Shown: positions 5,878 to 13,757 of the stretch, in pieces
Position numbering within the stretch: the first letter of the stretch is position 1
Layout of the letters: the number at the start of each line of letters is the position of its first letter
From: Methylococcaceae bacterium
GTDB lineage: Bacteria > Pseudomonadota > Gammaproteobacteria > Methylococcales > Methylomonadaceae
NCBI GenBank assembly: GCA_021647145.1
Contig: JAKIVF010000098.1
Coordinates: forward strand, 1-13,757
Length of the DNA: 13,757 bases
Direction of reading: 5' to 3'
Translations under genes and position numbers: made by a program
Notes under the pieces: model-generated
What the model saw: the letters and a program-made list of their open reading frames with translations, nothing else
Database searches by the model: none
Told to the model about the DNA's origin: nothing

Positions 5878-6017
5878 ACGCCTACCTTTATTATAATTTC
5901 AAACAGTAATATTTTAGAGATTTCATTATTTTCATCATTCTAAAATCACAAAGATATTTTGCGCGGATATGGATACAAAATTTATAGGGGGGTATTTGTC
6001 GATATTAAGGTAGGTAG

Positions 6018-6052
6018 AAATGATAACTTACCAATCTGATTAGTTATCATTT
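6018..6052 (-). terminator. Inverted repeat at the 3' end of the GGDEF-EAL gene, possible transcript end
   Basis: AAATGATAACT (6018-6028) and AGTTATCATTT (6042-6052) form a perfect 11-bp stem around a 13-nt loop. The stem overlaps the stop codon and last codons of the gene. It is AT-rich and has no U-run on the minus strand, so it is weak as an intrinsic terminator and may instead protect the 3' end of the four-gene message. Confidence 0.35.
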
Positions 6053-8205
6053 AGTAATTTTTCAAACTTATCAGTTCTTATAGGCTTGGAAATAAAATAC
6101 CCTTGCCCAATATCACAGCCTGCATCCTTTAAAAAATCATACTGCCATTGACTTTCAATTCCTTCAGCAACCACTTTAATATTCATCCCTTTTGCCATTG
6201 CTAATATTGCATTAACAATAACAATTTGACCATTATCTTCAAGATTTGAAATAAATGAGCGATCAATTTTAAGAGTATCAACAGGAAACCGGTTCAAATA
6301 ACTTAGAGAAGAATAACCGGTACCAAAATCATCAATCGACAATGTAATGTTACGCTTGGCAAGTGCATTCAGTTTTTCTAAATTTGCGGCAGCATTTTTC
6401 ATCATCACTGACTCAGTCAGTTCAAATTCTATATGTTTATTTAACTCAGAATCAGAAAAAACGGCTTCCACCTTTTCCATCATGTTGGATTGATGAAATT
6501 GTAATGAACTGACATTTAAAGCCAGTTTAAATTTTTCGGGAATTAAATTTTTCTGCTTCCAATCCTGCAAATTACTATTAAATTGTCTAAATAACCAATC
6601 ACCAATGACTAAAATTTGCCCCGTCGCCTCTGCTAAAGGAATAAATTCAGTAGGAGAAATATCACCTTTAGTAGTATGTGTCCACCTCATCAATGCTTCC
6701 GCACCAATCAACTTACCTGTCTGTAAACAAACTTGTGGTTGATAAACCAAGTGTAATTCATTATTTTCAATGGCACTTCGTAAATCCGTCTCTAACTCAA
6801 GCCGATACAAAGCTCTTGCATTCATTTCATGGGCATAAAACCGAAAAGTGTTTTTTCCATTAGTTTTAGCACTGTACATAGCGGTATCTGCATTTTTTAA
6901 CAACACTTGCATACTTTCACCATCATAAGGTGATATTGCAATACCTATACTGAAAGTGACATAAACCTCATAGCCATCAAGAATAAAAGGTTTTTCCAAT
7001 GCTTTTAATAACCGCTTTGATACGCTAGCCGCGACTTCTTCATTTGGAATATCCGTTAAAAAAATTGTAAACTCATCGCCACCTAACCTTGCTAAATCAA
7101 ACCGTTGAATATCAATTGAATTTAGGCGAACCACACCATCTGGCAATGGGTTTTTTATCATTCTATGGTTATCTGTTTGATACTCCCTGTCTTGTTCAGC
7201 AGTCCGCACACACTGTTTCAACCTATCTGCAATTTCACACAGTAACAAGTCGCCTAGTTCGTGTCCCAAGGTATCATTGACTCGTTTAAAATCATCTAAA
7301 TCAATAAAAAGTAATGCGGATAATAAATCATACTTTTCGTTACCTGATAAAACTGCATCAATTGATGTTAGAAATGATTCCCTGTTCATCAAGCCCGTTA
7401 ATGAATCAAAATAAGCTAATGATCTAATTTGATCTTCCGTACAACGTCGCTCAGTTATATCCTGTAAAGTACCGACATATTCAACAATATCATTTAACTC
7501 GTTCTTTATAACACTTGCTAAATGAGAAACAATTTTATGTTGTCCTTCTCCGGTAATTAATAAGTGTTCTAAATCAAAACTAATATTATTTTCAATACAA
7601 TTAGTGATTGCCTGTTGAACGGTATAAAGATCAGGCTCAGGAATTCGCTGAAAAAAATCTTCCAGTAAAATGGTTTCCATTTTCTGAGGATTAATATCTA
7701 AAAGGTCATACATAGTTTCTGACCATTTAAACGATTTATCTACAACGTTATATTCCCAGTTAGCTAATTTGGCGACTTTTTGCGCTTTCGCCAATCGTGC
7801 TTCACTAGATATTAAAGATAAATTAATTTCATGCGCACGTAACATATATTGAATACGATAAACTAGGATATTCCAGTTAAGGGGTTTACTGGAAAAATCA
7901 GTTGCTCCTGCTTGAAAAGCATTTTCAATTGATTGGTAATCTTCCTTCCCAGCAATAAACAAAATGGGTTTATCAATTGCAAGGGTATGATTTCTTAAAT
8001 ACCGACAAACTTCAACACCTGTCATATCAGGTAATTCATAATCAAGCAATAAAATATCAGGTGATTTTTCAATGGCAACCTGAATTCCCTCTTTACCAGT
8101 AGCCGCTGTTAACACCACATAACCATATTGCTGTAATTTTTTTTCAGCAATCAAACGTAATGTCGGATCATCATCAATGATTAATATTTTATAACTGTCG
8201 CTCAT
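6040..8205 (-). CDS. Response regulator with PAS, GGDEF and EAL domains (cyclic-di-GMP turnover)
   Basis: The 721 residues run as REC (1-125; acidic D11-D12, phospho-acceptor D55, K107), a PAS-like segment (about 140-255, ending in DITERR), GGDEF (about 265-457; GGDEF at 375-379) and EAL (about 470-718). EAL catalytic positions are present: E503 in EAL, N564, E596 in ELTES, D625-D626, K647, E681 and Q701. It is cytoplasmic and probably makes and/or degrades cyclic-di-GMP when phosphorylated. Oddities: the usual Thr/Ser of the REC switch appears to be A85 (FIAGKE), no RxxD inhibitory site is visible five residues before GGDEF, and about 30 extra residues (335-367) lie between the VRTAE helix end and FDLARLGGDEF. 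The gene starts 3 nt after the hybrid kinase stop, and that kinase is the obvious phosphodonor. Confidence 0.95.
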   Translation of the reverse strand: MSDSYKILIIDDDPTLRLIAEKKLQQYGYVVLTAATGKEGIQVAIEKSPDILLLDYELPDMTGVEVCRYLRNHTLAIDKPILFIAGKEDYQSIENAFQAGATDFSSKPLNWNILVYRIQYMLRAHEINLSLISSEARLAKAQKVAKLANWEYNVVDKSFKWSETMYDLLDINPQKMETILLEDFFQRIPEPDLYTVQQAITNCIENNISFDLEHLLITGEGQHKIVSHLASVIKNELNDIVEYVGTLQDITERRCTEDQIRSLAYFDSLTGLMNRESFLTSIDAVLSGNEKYDLLSALLFIDLDDFKRVNDTLGHELGDLLLCEIADRLKQCVRTAEQDREYQTDNHRMIKNPLPDGVVRLNSIDIQRFDLARLGGDEFTIFLTDIPNEEVAASVSKRLLKALEKPFILDGYEVYVTFSIGIAISPYDGESMQVLLKNADTAMYSAKTNGKNTFRFYAHEMNARALYRLELETDLRSAIENNELHLVYQPQVCLQTGKLIGAEALMRWTHTTKGDISPTEFIPLAEATGQILVIGDWLFRQFNSNLQDWKQKNLIPEKFKLALNVSSLQFHQSNMMEKVEAVFSDSELNKHIEFELTESVMMKNAAANLEKLNALAKRNITLSIDDFGTGYSSLSYLNRFPVDTLKIDRSFISNLEDNGQIVIVNAILAMAKGMNIKVVAEGIESQWQYDFLKDAGCDIGQGYFISKPIRTDKFEKLLNDN

Positions 8206-8208
8206 AAT

Positions 8209-10947
8209 TTAACCATAAAGAAGGTTTTGGTAGGCTTCTTCAACCAAGTCATATTCATTAATTATAGACAGCCATATTTTTTTTGCTGATGAATAATCAT
8301 CTTGCCTAGATATACTCTCTAATTGTTTAAATAAGTTCGATAGCCTTTTCGCAGCCACATTCATACTACTTGATTTCAATTGATGAGCAAAATCACCTAT
8401 ATTTTGAATATTTTTTTCTAAAAAAGCCTGTTCAATTTGTGGAAATAACTGTTCGGCATTTGTAAAATAAGTACTGCTAATTTGAGTAATAAACTCTTTC
8501 GATCCAGGTTCATCCATTTCTATCAATTCATCCATTATACTAGCATCTAAAATATCTTTCTTAAGTCTTTGTTTGTCAAGTTTATTTTTATTTTTTGAAT
8601 CTAATTCCTCTACTTTTCCTACTATTTCCAACCAAGGTTGAATCACTTTAAGTAACTGCTTTTTCTTAAAGGGCTTACTTAAAAAACCATCCATTCCAGC
8701 AGCAATACAAGCCTCTTTATCTTCTTTAAAAGCATTGGCTGTTAATGCAATAATAGGCGTTTTTTTATTATTTAATTGCTCTAATTTTCGAATTTTTCTA
8801 CTCGCTTCCAAGCCATCCATTACAGGCATTTGACAGTCCATTAATATCAAATCGTAATCATTTTTAATATAAAGGTCTACAGCCTCTTGGCCATTGGTTG
8901 CCGACTGACTTTTTAAATCTATTCGCTTAAAAATATTTTGAACCATTAGCAGGTTAACAGGATTATCCTCAACGATTAATACATTTATCCCAGAAGCTAG
9001 ATCTTCCAAACCCGGTGTTGGTAAGCTATTATCTAGTAATCGTTCAAGCTGCTCCACCATTTCAAGTACATCATCACTAATTTTAATTGATGCTAATTTA
9101 GAAATACCATTCTTTGATACGCTTTTACTAATACCTTCATCACAATAAGCAACCGGTATTTTTTTCTTACTTGAAAGTAAGGTAGCTTCCCAGTCCAGCG
9201 CTTGACCCAGAGTGTCCTCAGCAAATAAGAACAATTTATATTCATCTGCTAACTCGGGTTCTTGTTGTAACAAATATAATTCGGGGGAATCAATTATTTC
9301 AACCGAATAACCGATTTTCTCTAATTCTGAAGCTAATTGTGAATTTGCATCATCTGTGCAAAGACCAATTAAAACTGGTTGAGGTTTGTTTTCACCTGCT
9401 TTAGCCGAGTTTATTAATAGAGGTATCGTAAGTAAAAATTCAGACCCCACACCCTGGATGCTACGTAGTGTTATTTTTCCACCCAATAAGGTTGCCATTT
9501 TTTTAACTATCGCTAAGCCAAGCCCTGTTCCCCCATATTTTCGAGTAGTAGAAGCATCTTCCTGTGTAAATGGATTAAACAAAGAAACTTGTTTTTTATC
9601 GGATATTCCAATTCCAGTATCTTTAACAGAAAAAATAATGGAATCTTTTCCTAATCCTTCTTTCTCACCTTGCACACTTAATAATATTGACCCTTTATCA
9701 GTAAATTTAATTGCATTACTTAATAAATTAGTTAACATCTGTCTAATTTTCTGTTCATCCCCAAAAATATAGCGAGGCAACCCTGCTTCAAGATGATACT
9801 TCAATTCTACAGATTTACGCTTACTGGCATGACGATGGCTAGCTAATAGAGTAATTAATAATTCATAAACATCAAACCAAACAGAATCTACTTCCATTTT
9901 TCCTGCTTCTATTTTGGAAAAATCAAGAATATCATTAACCTGCCCCAGTAATAAATTGCCAGATTGATTAATAATTTTAATATGTTCCGTTTGCTCTGGT
10001 TCTAATGATGTCTCTTTTAGCAAATCTGAAAAACCTATAATAGCATTTAAAGGTGTGCGAATTTCATGGCTCATGACTGATAAAAATTCTGACTTTGCAA
10101 TACTTGCTTTTTGGGCTTGATCTGCCAATAACAATGCCTGATTTTTTGTTTTAGTTAAATCTTTGGTCCTTTTCTTTACGATAAGTTCTAAATTATTTTT
10201 TTGGTTATTTAAAGCATCATGCCAGAACTGAATTTTATCAAGCATTACATTGAATGATTGACCTAACCGTCCAATTTCATCTGCAGATTGAATAGCAGCC
10301 CTTTTTTTATATTGTCCTGATGAAATCACTTCTTCACTTATAGATAACAGTTCCAAAATTGGATTAGTTAACTTTTTAGACATTTTTTCCATTAACAAAA
10401 AAATAAAACCGGAAGCTATCATTAAACCAAGAAAAGCAACGAATAATTCTTTTAATAATCGTAAATAAATATCATACAAACTGATAATGAGAAAAATTCT
10501 ACCCTGCTCTACCTCATCAAGAACTAAAGGCTTACTGATATAAAGAAATTTTAATGAAAAAACCTTGTTCTGACCACTAGTTAAAATGTCTAATTTATTT
10601 TCTGGTGTCTCCCAGTTTTTTTCCAATTCAAAAGAAGAAAATAGTTTTTTCTCACCGGTTTTAGAAACTGCTGCAAAAACAATACTTTTGTGAGCCTTAA
10701 GTGTTTCTAATGTCTGTTGGGCATCAAGTTTATTATCAAAGACTAATGACGGTAGAATGGATAGAGCCGTCACTTCTGCTAAAGCATTTGCTTCATTCGT
10801 TAAAATAGACCTGTTAGAAAAAAATGAATTAATGATTAATATACTTCCTGCAACAACAAGCATGAACAGAATATTTATTCCCAATATTAAACGAAATTTA
10901 TCCTTAATGGATGCATTAGATAATTTTGACTTATTGAAAATCTTCAT
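8209..10947 (-). CDS. Transmembrane hybrid sensor histidine kinase (BarA-like: HAMP-HisKA-HATPase-REC-REC-Hpt)
   Basis: The 912 residues hold TM helix 1 (about 20-41), a periplasmic sensor of about 120 residues (CHASE8-like in appearance), TM helix 2 (about 165-187), HAMP (188-240), a coiled coil, HisKA with H294 in SHEIRTPL, HATPase_c (N411, DTGIG 443-447, GGTGLGLAI 472-480), a degenerate receiver (about 523-640), a full receiver (654-770; E660-D661, phospho-acceptor D704, T736, K758) and an Hpt domain with H855 in FAHQLKSS. This is a complete four-step phosphorelay apart from the dead middle receiver, where the acceptor position reads LFLFAED. The Hpt probably passes phosphate to the REC of the next gene. 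The gene follows the YfiR-like gene by 2 nt, so the periplasmic sensor may listen to that protein. Confidence 0.95.
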   Translation of the reverse strand: MKIFNKSKLSNASIKDKFRLILGINILFMLVVAGSILIINSFFSNRSILTNEANALAEVTALSILPSLVFDNKLDAQQTLETLKAHKSIVFAAVSKTGEKKLFSSFELEKNWETPENKLDILTSGQNKVFSLKFLYISKPLVLDEVEQGRIFLIISLYDIYLRLLKELFVAFLGLMIASGFIFLLMEKMSKKLTNPILELLSISEEVISSGQYKKRAAIQSADEIGRLGQSFNVMLDKIQFWHDALNNQKNNLELIVKKRTKDLTKTKNQALLLADQAQKASIAKSEFLSVMSHEIRTPLNAIIGFSDLLKETSLEPEQTEHIKIINQSGNLLLGQVNDILDFSKIEAGKMEVDSVWFDVYELLITLLASHRHASKRKSVELKYHLEAGLPRYIFGDEQKIRQMLTNLLSNAIKFTDKGSILLSVQGEKEGLGKDSIIFSVKDTGIGISDKKQVSLFNPFTQEDASTTRKYGGTGLGLAIVKKMATLLGGKITLRSIQGVGSEFLLTIPLLINSAKAGENKPQPVLIGLCTDDANSQLASELEKIGYSVEIIDSPELYLLQQEPELADEYKLFLFAEDTLGQALDWEATLLSSKKKIPVAYCDEGISKSVSKNGISKLASIKISDDVLEMVEQLERLLDNSLPTPGLEDLASGINVLIVEDNPVNLLMVQNIFKRIDLKSQSATNGQEAVDLYIKNDYDLILMDCQMPVMDGLEASRKIRKLEQLNNKKTPIIALTANAFKEDKEACIAAGMDGFLSKPFKKKQLLKVIQPWLEIVGKVEELDSKNKNKLDKQRLKKDILDASIMDELIEMDEPGSKEFITQISSTYFTNAEQLFPQIEQAFLEKNIQNIGDFAHQLKSSSMNVAAKRLSNLFKQLESISRQDDYSSAKKIWLSIINEYDLVEEAYQNLLYG

Positions 10948-10949
10948 TT

Positions 10950-11495
10950 TTATTTCTTAGGGTAGGGATAGTCAAAAATTTTAGCTAATTTTAATATTCT
11001 TGAGCTCACGACTAAATCAGATTGCTTAACAATAGGAAGGTTTATGTTTAACTGCATTCTTCCATCTTTCTTTTCAAGGCTAACCATGCCCCCAGCCTGA
11101 ATAAATCCCAAATTTTCTCCCACAGTTAACACGGGTTGGTTTTTCAAATCAAATAAAACCTGTAGCAGAACATTTCGCTCTAAACCACTAATATAGAGTA
11201 ACTGACATTGTGATAAATTACGTAGACGCGAGCGATTTAGTATTTTCACTACTTTTCCATTAATCGTCTGATTTTTCATCCCAGAAAAAGATTCTTGTAC
11301 AATATTATCCCCAATAACACACAGTTTAATAGAAGAAGTTATATCTTCTGGCCAACCAGTAAACCGAGCAATATTAAGCGCTAATACAGCAAGGACTGCT
11401 TGTTTATCCATTGATTTTGCAGATACATTAATATTACTGTTAAAAAATAACAGTAAACAAAAAATAACTACTAATTTTTTCATCTGAAAAGTCAT
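10950..11495 (-). CDS. YfiR-family (DUF4154) periplasmic protein
   Basis: A 181-residue exported protein with a signal peptide in residues 5-26 (MKKLVVIFCLLLFF to SAKS). Family marks are present: NIARFTGWPE (41-50), IKLCVIGD (57-63 region), SQCQLLYISG (95-104), PVLTVGE (121-127), F-x3-GGM (131-137), an LNINLP strand and a C-terminal SSRILKLAKI. C59 and C97 sit where the conserved disulphide pair of YfiR is expected; the second pair of Pseudomonas YfiR is absent. In Pseudomonas YfiR is a periplasmic inhibitor of the diguanylate cyclase YfiN. Here the neighbour is instead a transmembrane hybrid kinase, so it may gate that sensor (inference). Two starts are possible, ATG 11495 and ATG 11483; AAGGA lies 12 nt before the first, and neither site is strong. 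Confidence 0.9.
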   Translation of the reverse strand: MTFQMKKLVVIFCLLLFFNSNINVSAKSMDKQAVLAVLALNIARFTGWPEDITSSIKLCVIGDNIVQESFSGMKNQTINGKVVKILNRSRLRNLSQCQLLYISGLERNVLLQVLFDLKNQPVLTVGENLGFIQAGGMVSLEKKDGRMQLNINLPIVKQSDLVVSSRILKLAKIFDYPYPKK

Positions 11496-11510
11496 GCTAA
11501 GCAGTAATCC

Positions 11511-13514
11511 TTAGAATTCCCAAACTAGTTTGCCATATACACCGCGATCTATTAATGTATCTTGAACAAAAGTTTCCTGCCTATATTCAAGGTGTTGCTC
11601 TGCCAATAAATTTTGACCAACTAATGACAATTCAACACCCTTTATTGGCCGCCAGGCCAAGCGAATATCCAGAGAAACATAATCTTTAATAAACGCTGTT
11701 CCAAACGAGCTGGCAGCAATATTTTTATCTACATAACGAAATAACAGATCAACATCAATATTTTCCCAAGGAGAAATAACACTGCGTAATGATACTCTTT
11801 GCTGAGGACTAGACCCAAGCTGCTCAACTGCATCTTGTCGAGAAAAAACTGTTTTTAATAAATTGTAATTAGCATCCCAACGCCACCAATCCAGCATTTG
11901 CCAGACTGTTGCTATTTCAAACCCATGGGTATGCCCAGAATTATTATTACCAAGTGTAATGGGTACCTCAACATAACTACCCATAAAAGTAGGGCTCCCT
12001 AAATCTCCTGACCTCAGATCATCATAATCATTATAAAAAGCAGTGAAATCTATAGATACATTATCGATAAAAGTTGTTCGATAGCCTAGTTCATAGCTTA
12101 TCACTTCCTCTGTATTTAAAAGGTTTTTTTGATTAAGCCTCACTGCTACTGCAGGTTTTGTTGCTGACTGTGCCGGAATGACTCTTTGCAAAAAAGATGT
12201 AGTATGCTCTAACCTTGACGGTGTTCTTACTGCTCTTGATACTCCACCCCATAAACGATGTTGTTGATGAGGCTTCCATATCAACCTAGCGGTTGGTTGT
12301 ACTTCAAAGCCACTGTAATCATTATGTTCAAATTTTGAACCAACAGTAAGCCAAAGCGCATCGTCAATTAAAGTTATTTCATCTTGTAGAAATGCACTAA
12401 AAAGCTGATCATTTCGGCTTAGAGGGCTAATGGTTGCAAAATCACTTGAAACAAAATCATCATGGTTATAACGATAACCCAAACCCCAAACTACATCATT
12501 CCATTCTAATAATCCAAAACGATGCTGAAAATCCACATCCAGACTATGACGGCTTTCTGGAAGAAAAGATTCACCACGTTCATAAAAATCATAAAAAACT
12601 TGTAATGAATAATCAGATGTTGAAGAAAAAGTATGCTGGTGACGCATTAATAGATTTCCACCAAAACTATCAATATTTTCATCAAAAGTTTTTTGATGGG
12701 GTGGTGAAATTATTGGAAGCGTGGTGTTTTGGTTGATATCACTAGAGTAAATATCCCCTTGTACAGTTAAAGAGTCTTGCAGTGATAGCTGTGAATCCAA
12801 TCTGAACCCACCTTGAACCTTATTCCAATCATCTCCAGCCCTGCCACCTAATTGGTTCGTACTTTCATCACGATTAAATCCTTTTACATAAATTCTGGCC
12901 GTGGTATCAGTAGTTAATTTTGTGCCGTAACGTAAAGCCCCAAAACCTTGTTCTTCTGTACCAAATCCAGTAGCAAGTAATTCACCCTGGGTATCTGAAG
13001 AATGTTTAGTAATTATATTGATAACACCATTAACTGCATTAGCCCCCCATAATGTTGCGCCTGGGCCACGAATTACCTCTATCCGATCAACATCTTCCAT
13101 CATCACATCTTGGTTTTCCCAATAAACACCGGCAAAGGCTCTGGTATATGTGTTACGCCCATCAATTAAAACCAGTAATTTATTGGCAAATCGACCGTTA
13201 AAACCTCTGGCACTCACTGCCCATTTATTTGAATCAATTCGAGATACGTCTATACCAGGTGCCAAACGTAAGGCTTCCGGTATTGAAGTTGCCCCAATTC
13301 TTTTTATATCATCCTGACTGATAACAAAAATTGCTGCGGGGGAATCATTAAGAGATTTTGCTTTTTTTGCAACAGAAATAACCTCTACGTTCAGGAGATC
13401 TTCCACACTTAATCCAAGCAAATCATTTTGATCAGAACTTGCAGTTGAAATGCAAATTAAATAAAAAAAGAATAGTGTTAAAAGTTGTTTAAATATCGTT
13501 ATTTTACTGTTCAT
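11511..13514 (-). CDS. TonB-dependent outer-membrane receptor
   Basis: The 667 residues start with a signal peptide (about 1-28). A possible TonB-box region (VEVISVAKK) and a plug domain (about 50-170) follow, with the family's PAAIFVISQDDIKR, RGFNGRFANKLLVLIDGR, DRIEVIRGPGATLWGANAVN and GVINIITK segments. A beta-barrel occupies the remainder and ends in a terminal aromatic residue (KLVWEF) required for outer-membrane assembly. No N-terminal signalling (STN) domain is present, so it is not an ordinary FecA-type regulator. The substrate cannot be read from sequence. Being first in a four-gene set with YfiR-like, hybrid kinase and GGDEF-EAL genes, it may act as the outer-membrane sensor of that pathway rather than only as a transporter. 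ATG 13514 has AGGG about 7 nt upstream. Confidence 0.95.
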   Translation of the reverse strand: MNSKITIFKQLLTLFFFYLICISTASSDQNDLLGLSVEDLLNVEVISVAKKAKSLNDSPAAIFVISQDDIKRIGATSIPEALRLAPGIDVSRIDSNKWAVSARGFNGRFANKLLVLIDGRNTYTRAFAGVYWENQDVMMEDVDRIEVIRGPGATLWGANAVNGVINIITKHSSDTQGELLATGFGTEEQGFGALRYGTKLTTDTTARIYVKGFNRDESTNQLGGRAGDDWNKVQGGFRLDSQLSLQDSLTVQGDIYSSDINQNTTLPIISPPHQKTFDENIDSFGGNLLMRHQHTFSSTSDYSLQVFYDFYERGESFLPESRHSLDVDFQHRFGLLEWNDVVWGLGYRYNHDDFVSSDFATISPLSRNDQLFSAFLQDEITLIDDALWLTVGSKFEHNDYSGFEVQPTARLIWKPHQQHRLWGGVSRAVRTPSRLEHTTSFLQRVIPAQSATKPAVAVRLNQKNLLNTEEVISYELGYRTTFIDNVSIDFTAFYNDYDDLRSGDLGSPTFMGSYVEVPITLGNNNSGHTHGFEIATVWQMLDWWRWDANYNLLKTVFSRQDAVEQLGSSPQQRVSLRSVISPWENIDVDLLFRYVDKNIAASSFGTAFIKDYVSLDIRLAWRPIKGVELSLVGQNLLAEQHLEYRQETFVQDTLIDRGVYGKLVWEF

Positions 13515-13646
13515 CGCTTACCCTAAATGCGCATAATTTCTCTACATTTAAGACTAGCAGGTTCTTAAATATTTAAAAGTAACTCTAAATAATTCTTGAA
13601 TTAGTTAACACTTCTAACCAAGAAAATTCAGTATCCGTTATAAATT
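13515..13646 (-). promoter_or_regulatory. Leader region of the receptor-to-GGDEF/EAL gene set
   Basis: These 132 nt must carry the promoter of the four-gene set, but no convincing -35/-10 pair stands out. Two perfect palindromes are visible: ATGCGCAT (13527-13534), just ahead of the ribosome-binding site, and TTAAATATTTAA (about 13565-13576). Either could be a regulator site or an effect of AT-richness. Confidence 0.3.
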
Positions 13647-13757
13647 CTAGGGAGGCACAAAATTCCCCTGAGATTTTTCTTCAATCAACTGTGCAAGAGA
13701 AGGTAACTTGAATTCGCCACTGACTCTATCTCGAATGTAATCATAAGTTCTCACCTT
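13647..13757 (-). CDS. 3' end of an unidentified gene, cut by the window edge
   Basis: A minus-strand frame enters from the right edge and stays open for 36 codons to a TAG at 13647-13649. It reads about YDYIRDRVSGEFKLPSL, then AQLIEEKSQGNFVPP. The sequence is mixed charged and hydrophobic and looks protein-like, but is too short for me to assign a family. Its 3' end is 132 nt from the receptor gene on the same strand. Confidence 0.5.
   Translation of the reverse strand, partial: KVRTYDYIRDRVSGEFKLPSLAQLIEEKSQGNFVPP

Noticed and set aside
5881..6014. CCTACCTT at 5881 and AAGGTAGG at 6007 as a pair of inverted terminal repeats
   Set aside because: Eight bases separated by about 118 nt, with no target duplication and no gene between them. 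One copy is part of the ribosome-binding region of the YeeZ-like gene.
9386..9772. Plus-strand open frame opposite the kinase ATPase domain
   Set aside because: It is antisense to conserved HATPase motifs and has no start signals.
12434..12736. Plus-strand, histidine- and lysine-rich open frame opposite the TonB receptor
   Set aside because: It is the antisense shadow of the barrel-coding region; its His/Asn richness comes from reading the opposite strand.

Overview
The window is AT-rich and reads as a chromosomal segment of a gammaproteobacterium. The evidence is a NirC/NirN-like cytochrome set, a YfiR-family protein, a BarA-like hybrid kinase, a YeeZ-like protein and TonB-receptor architecture. 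A methanotroph- or sulfur-oxidiser-like relative would fit, but nothing here proves it. I see no rRNA, tRNA, CRISPR array or intact mobile element.

Left part (1-2998). Four minus-strand genes form a tight cluster: a cytochrome c-d1 haem protein (NirN/NirS-like), a class I c-type cytochrome, a NirC-like cytochrome c55X and a universal stress protein. They are joined by a 4-nt gap, an ATGA overlap and an unusual 67-nt overlap. The roughly 400-nt stretch in front of them holds divergent promoter-like signals and a good intrinsic terminator facing the cytochrome genes.

Middle part (2999-5877). On the plus strand lies a regulator built from two fused MarR winged-helix domains plus a C-terminal four-cysteine cluster. 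It is followed by a promoter, a one-helix membrane protein of 57 residues and a secreted six-cysteine protein. A 26-bp element with TTAATA/TATTAA arms occurs in front of both the cytochrome genes and the small membrane protein, one on each side of the regulator. My reading, which is inference, is a redox-, NO- or metal-responsive regulator controlling both flanks. Facing these genes is a minus-strand YeeZ-like Rossmann protein whose real N-terminus appears to start at a rare ATT codon.

Right part (6040-13514). Four minus-strand genes lie 2-15 nt apart, in transcription order: TonB-dependent outer-membrane receptor, YfiR-family periplasmic protein, transmembrane hybrid histidine kinase (HAMP-HisKA-HATPase-pseudoREC-REC-Hpt) and a REC-PAS-GGDEF-EAL protein. 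This is one plausible signalling line from the outer membrane through the periplasm and inner membrane to cyclic-di-GMP. The window closes with the 3' end of an unidentified minus-strand gene.
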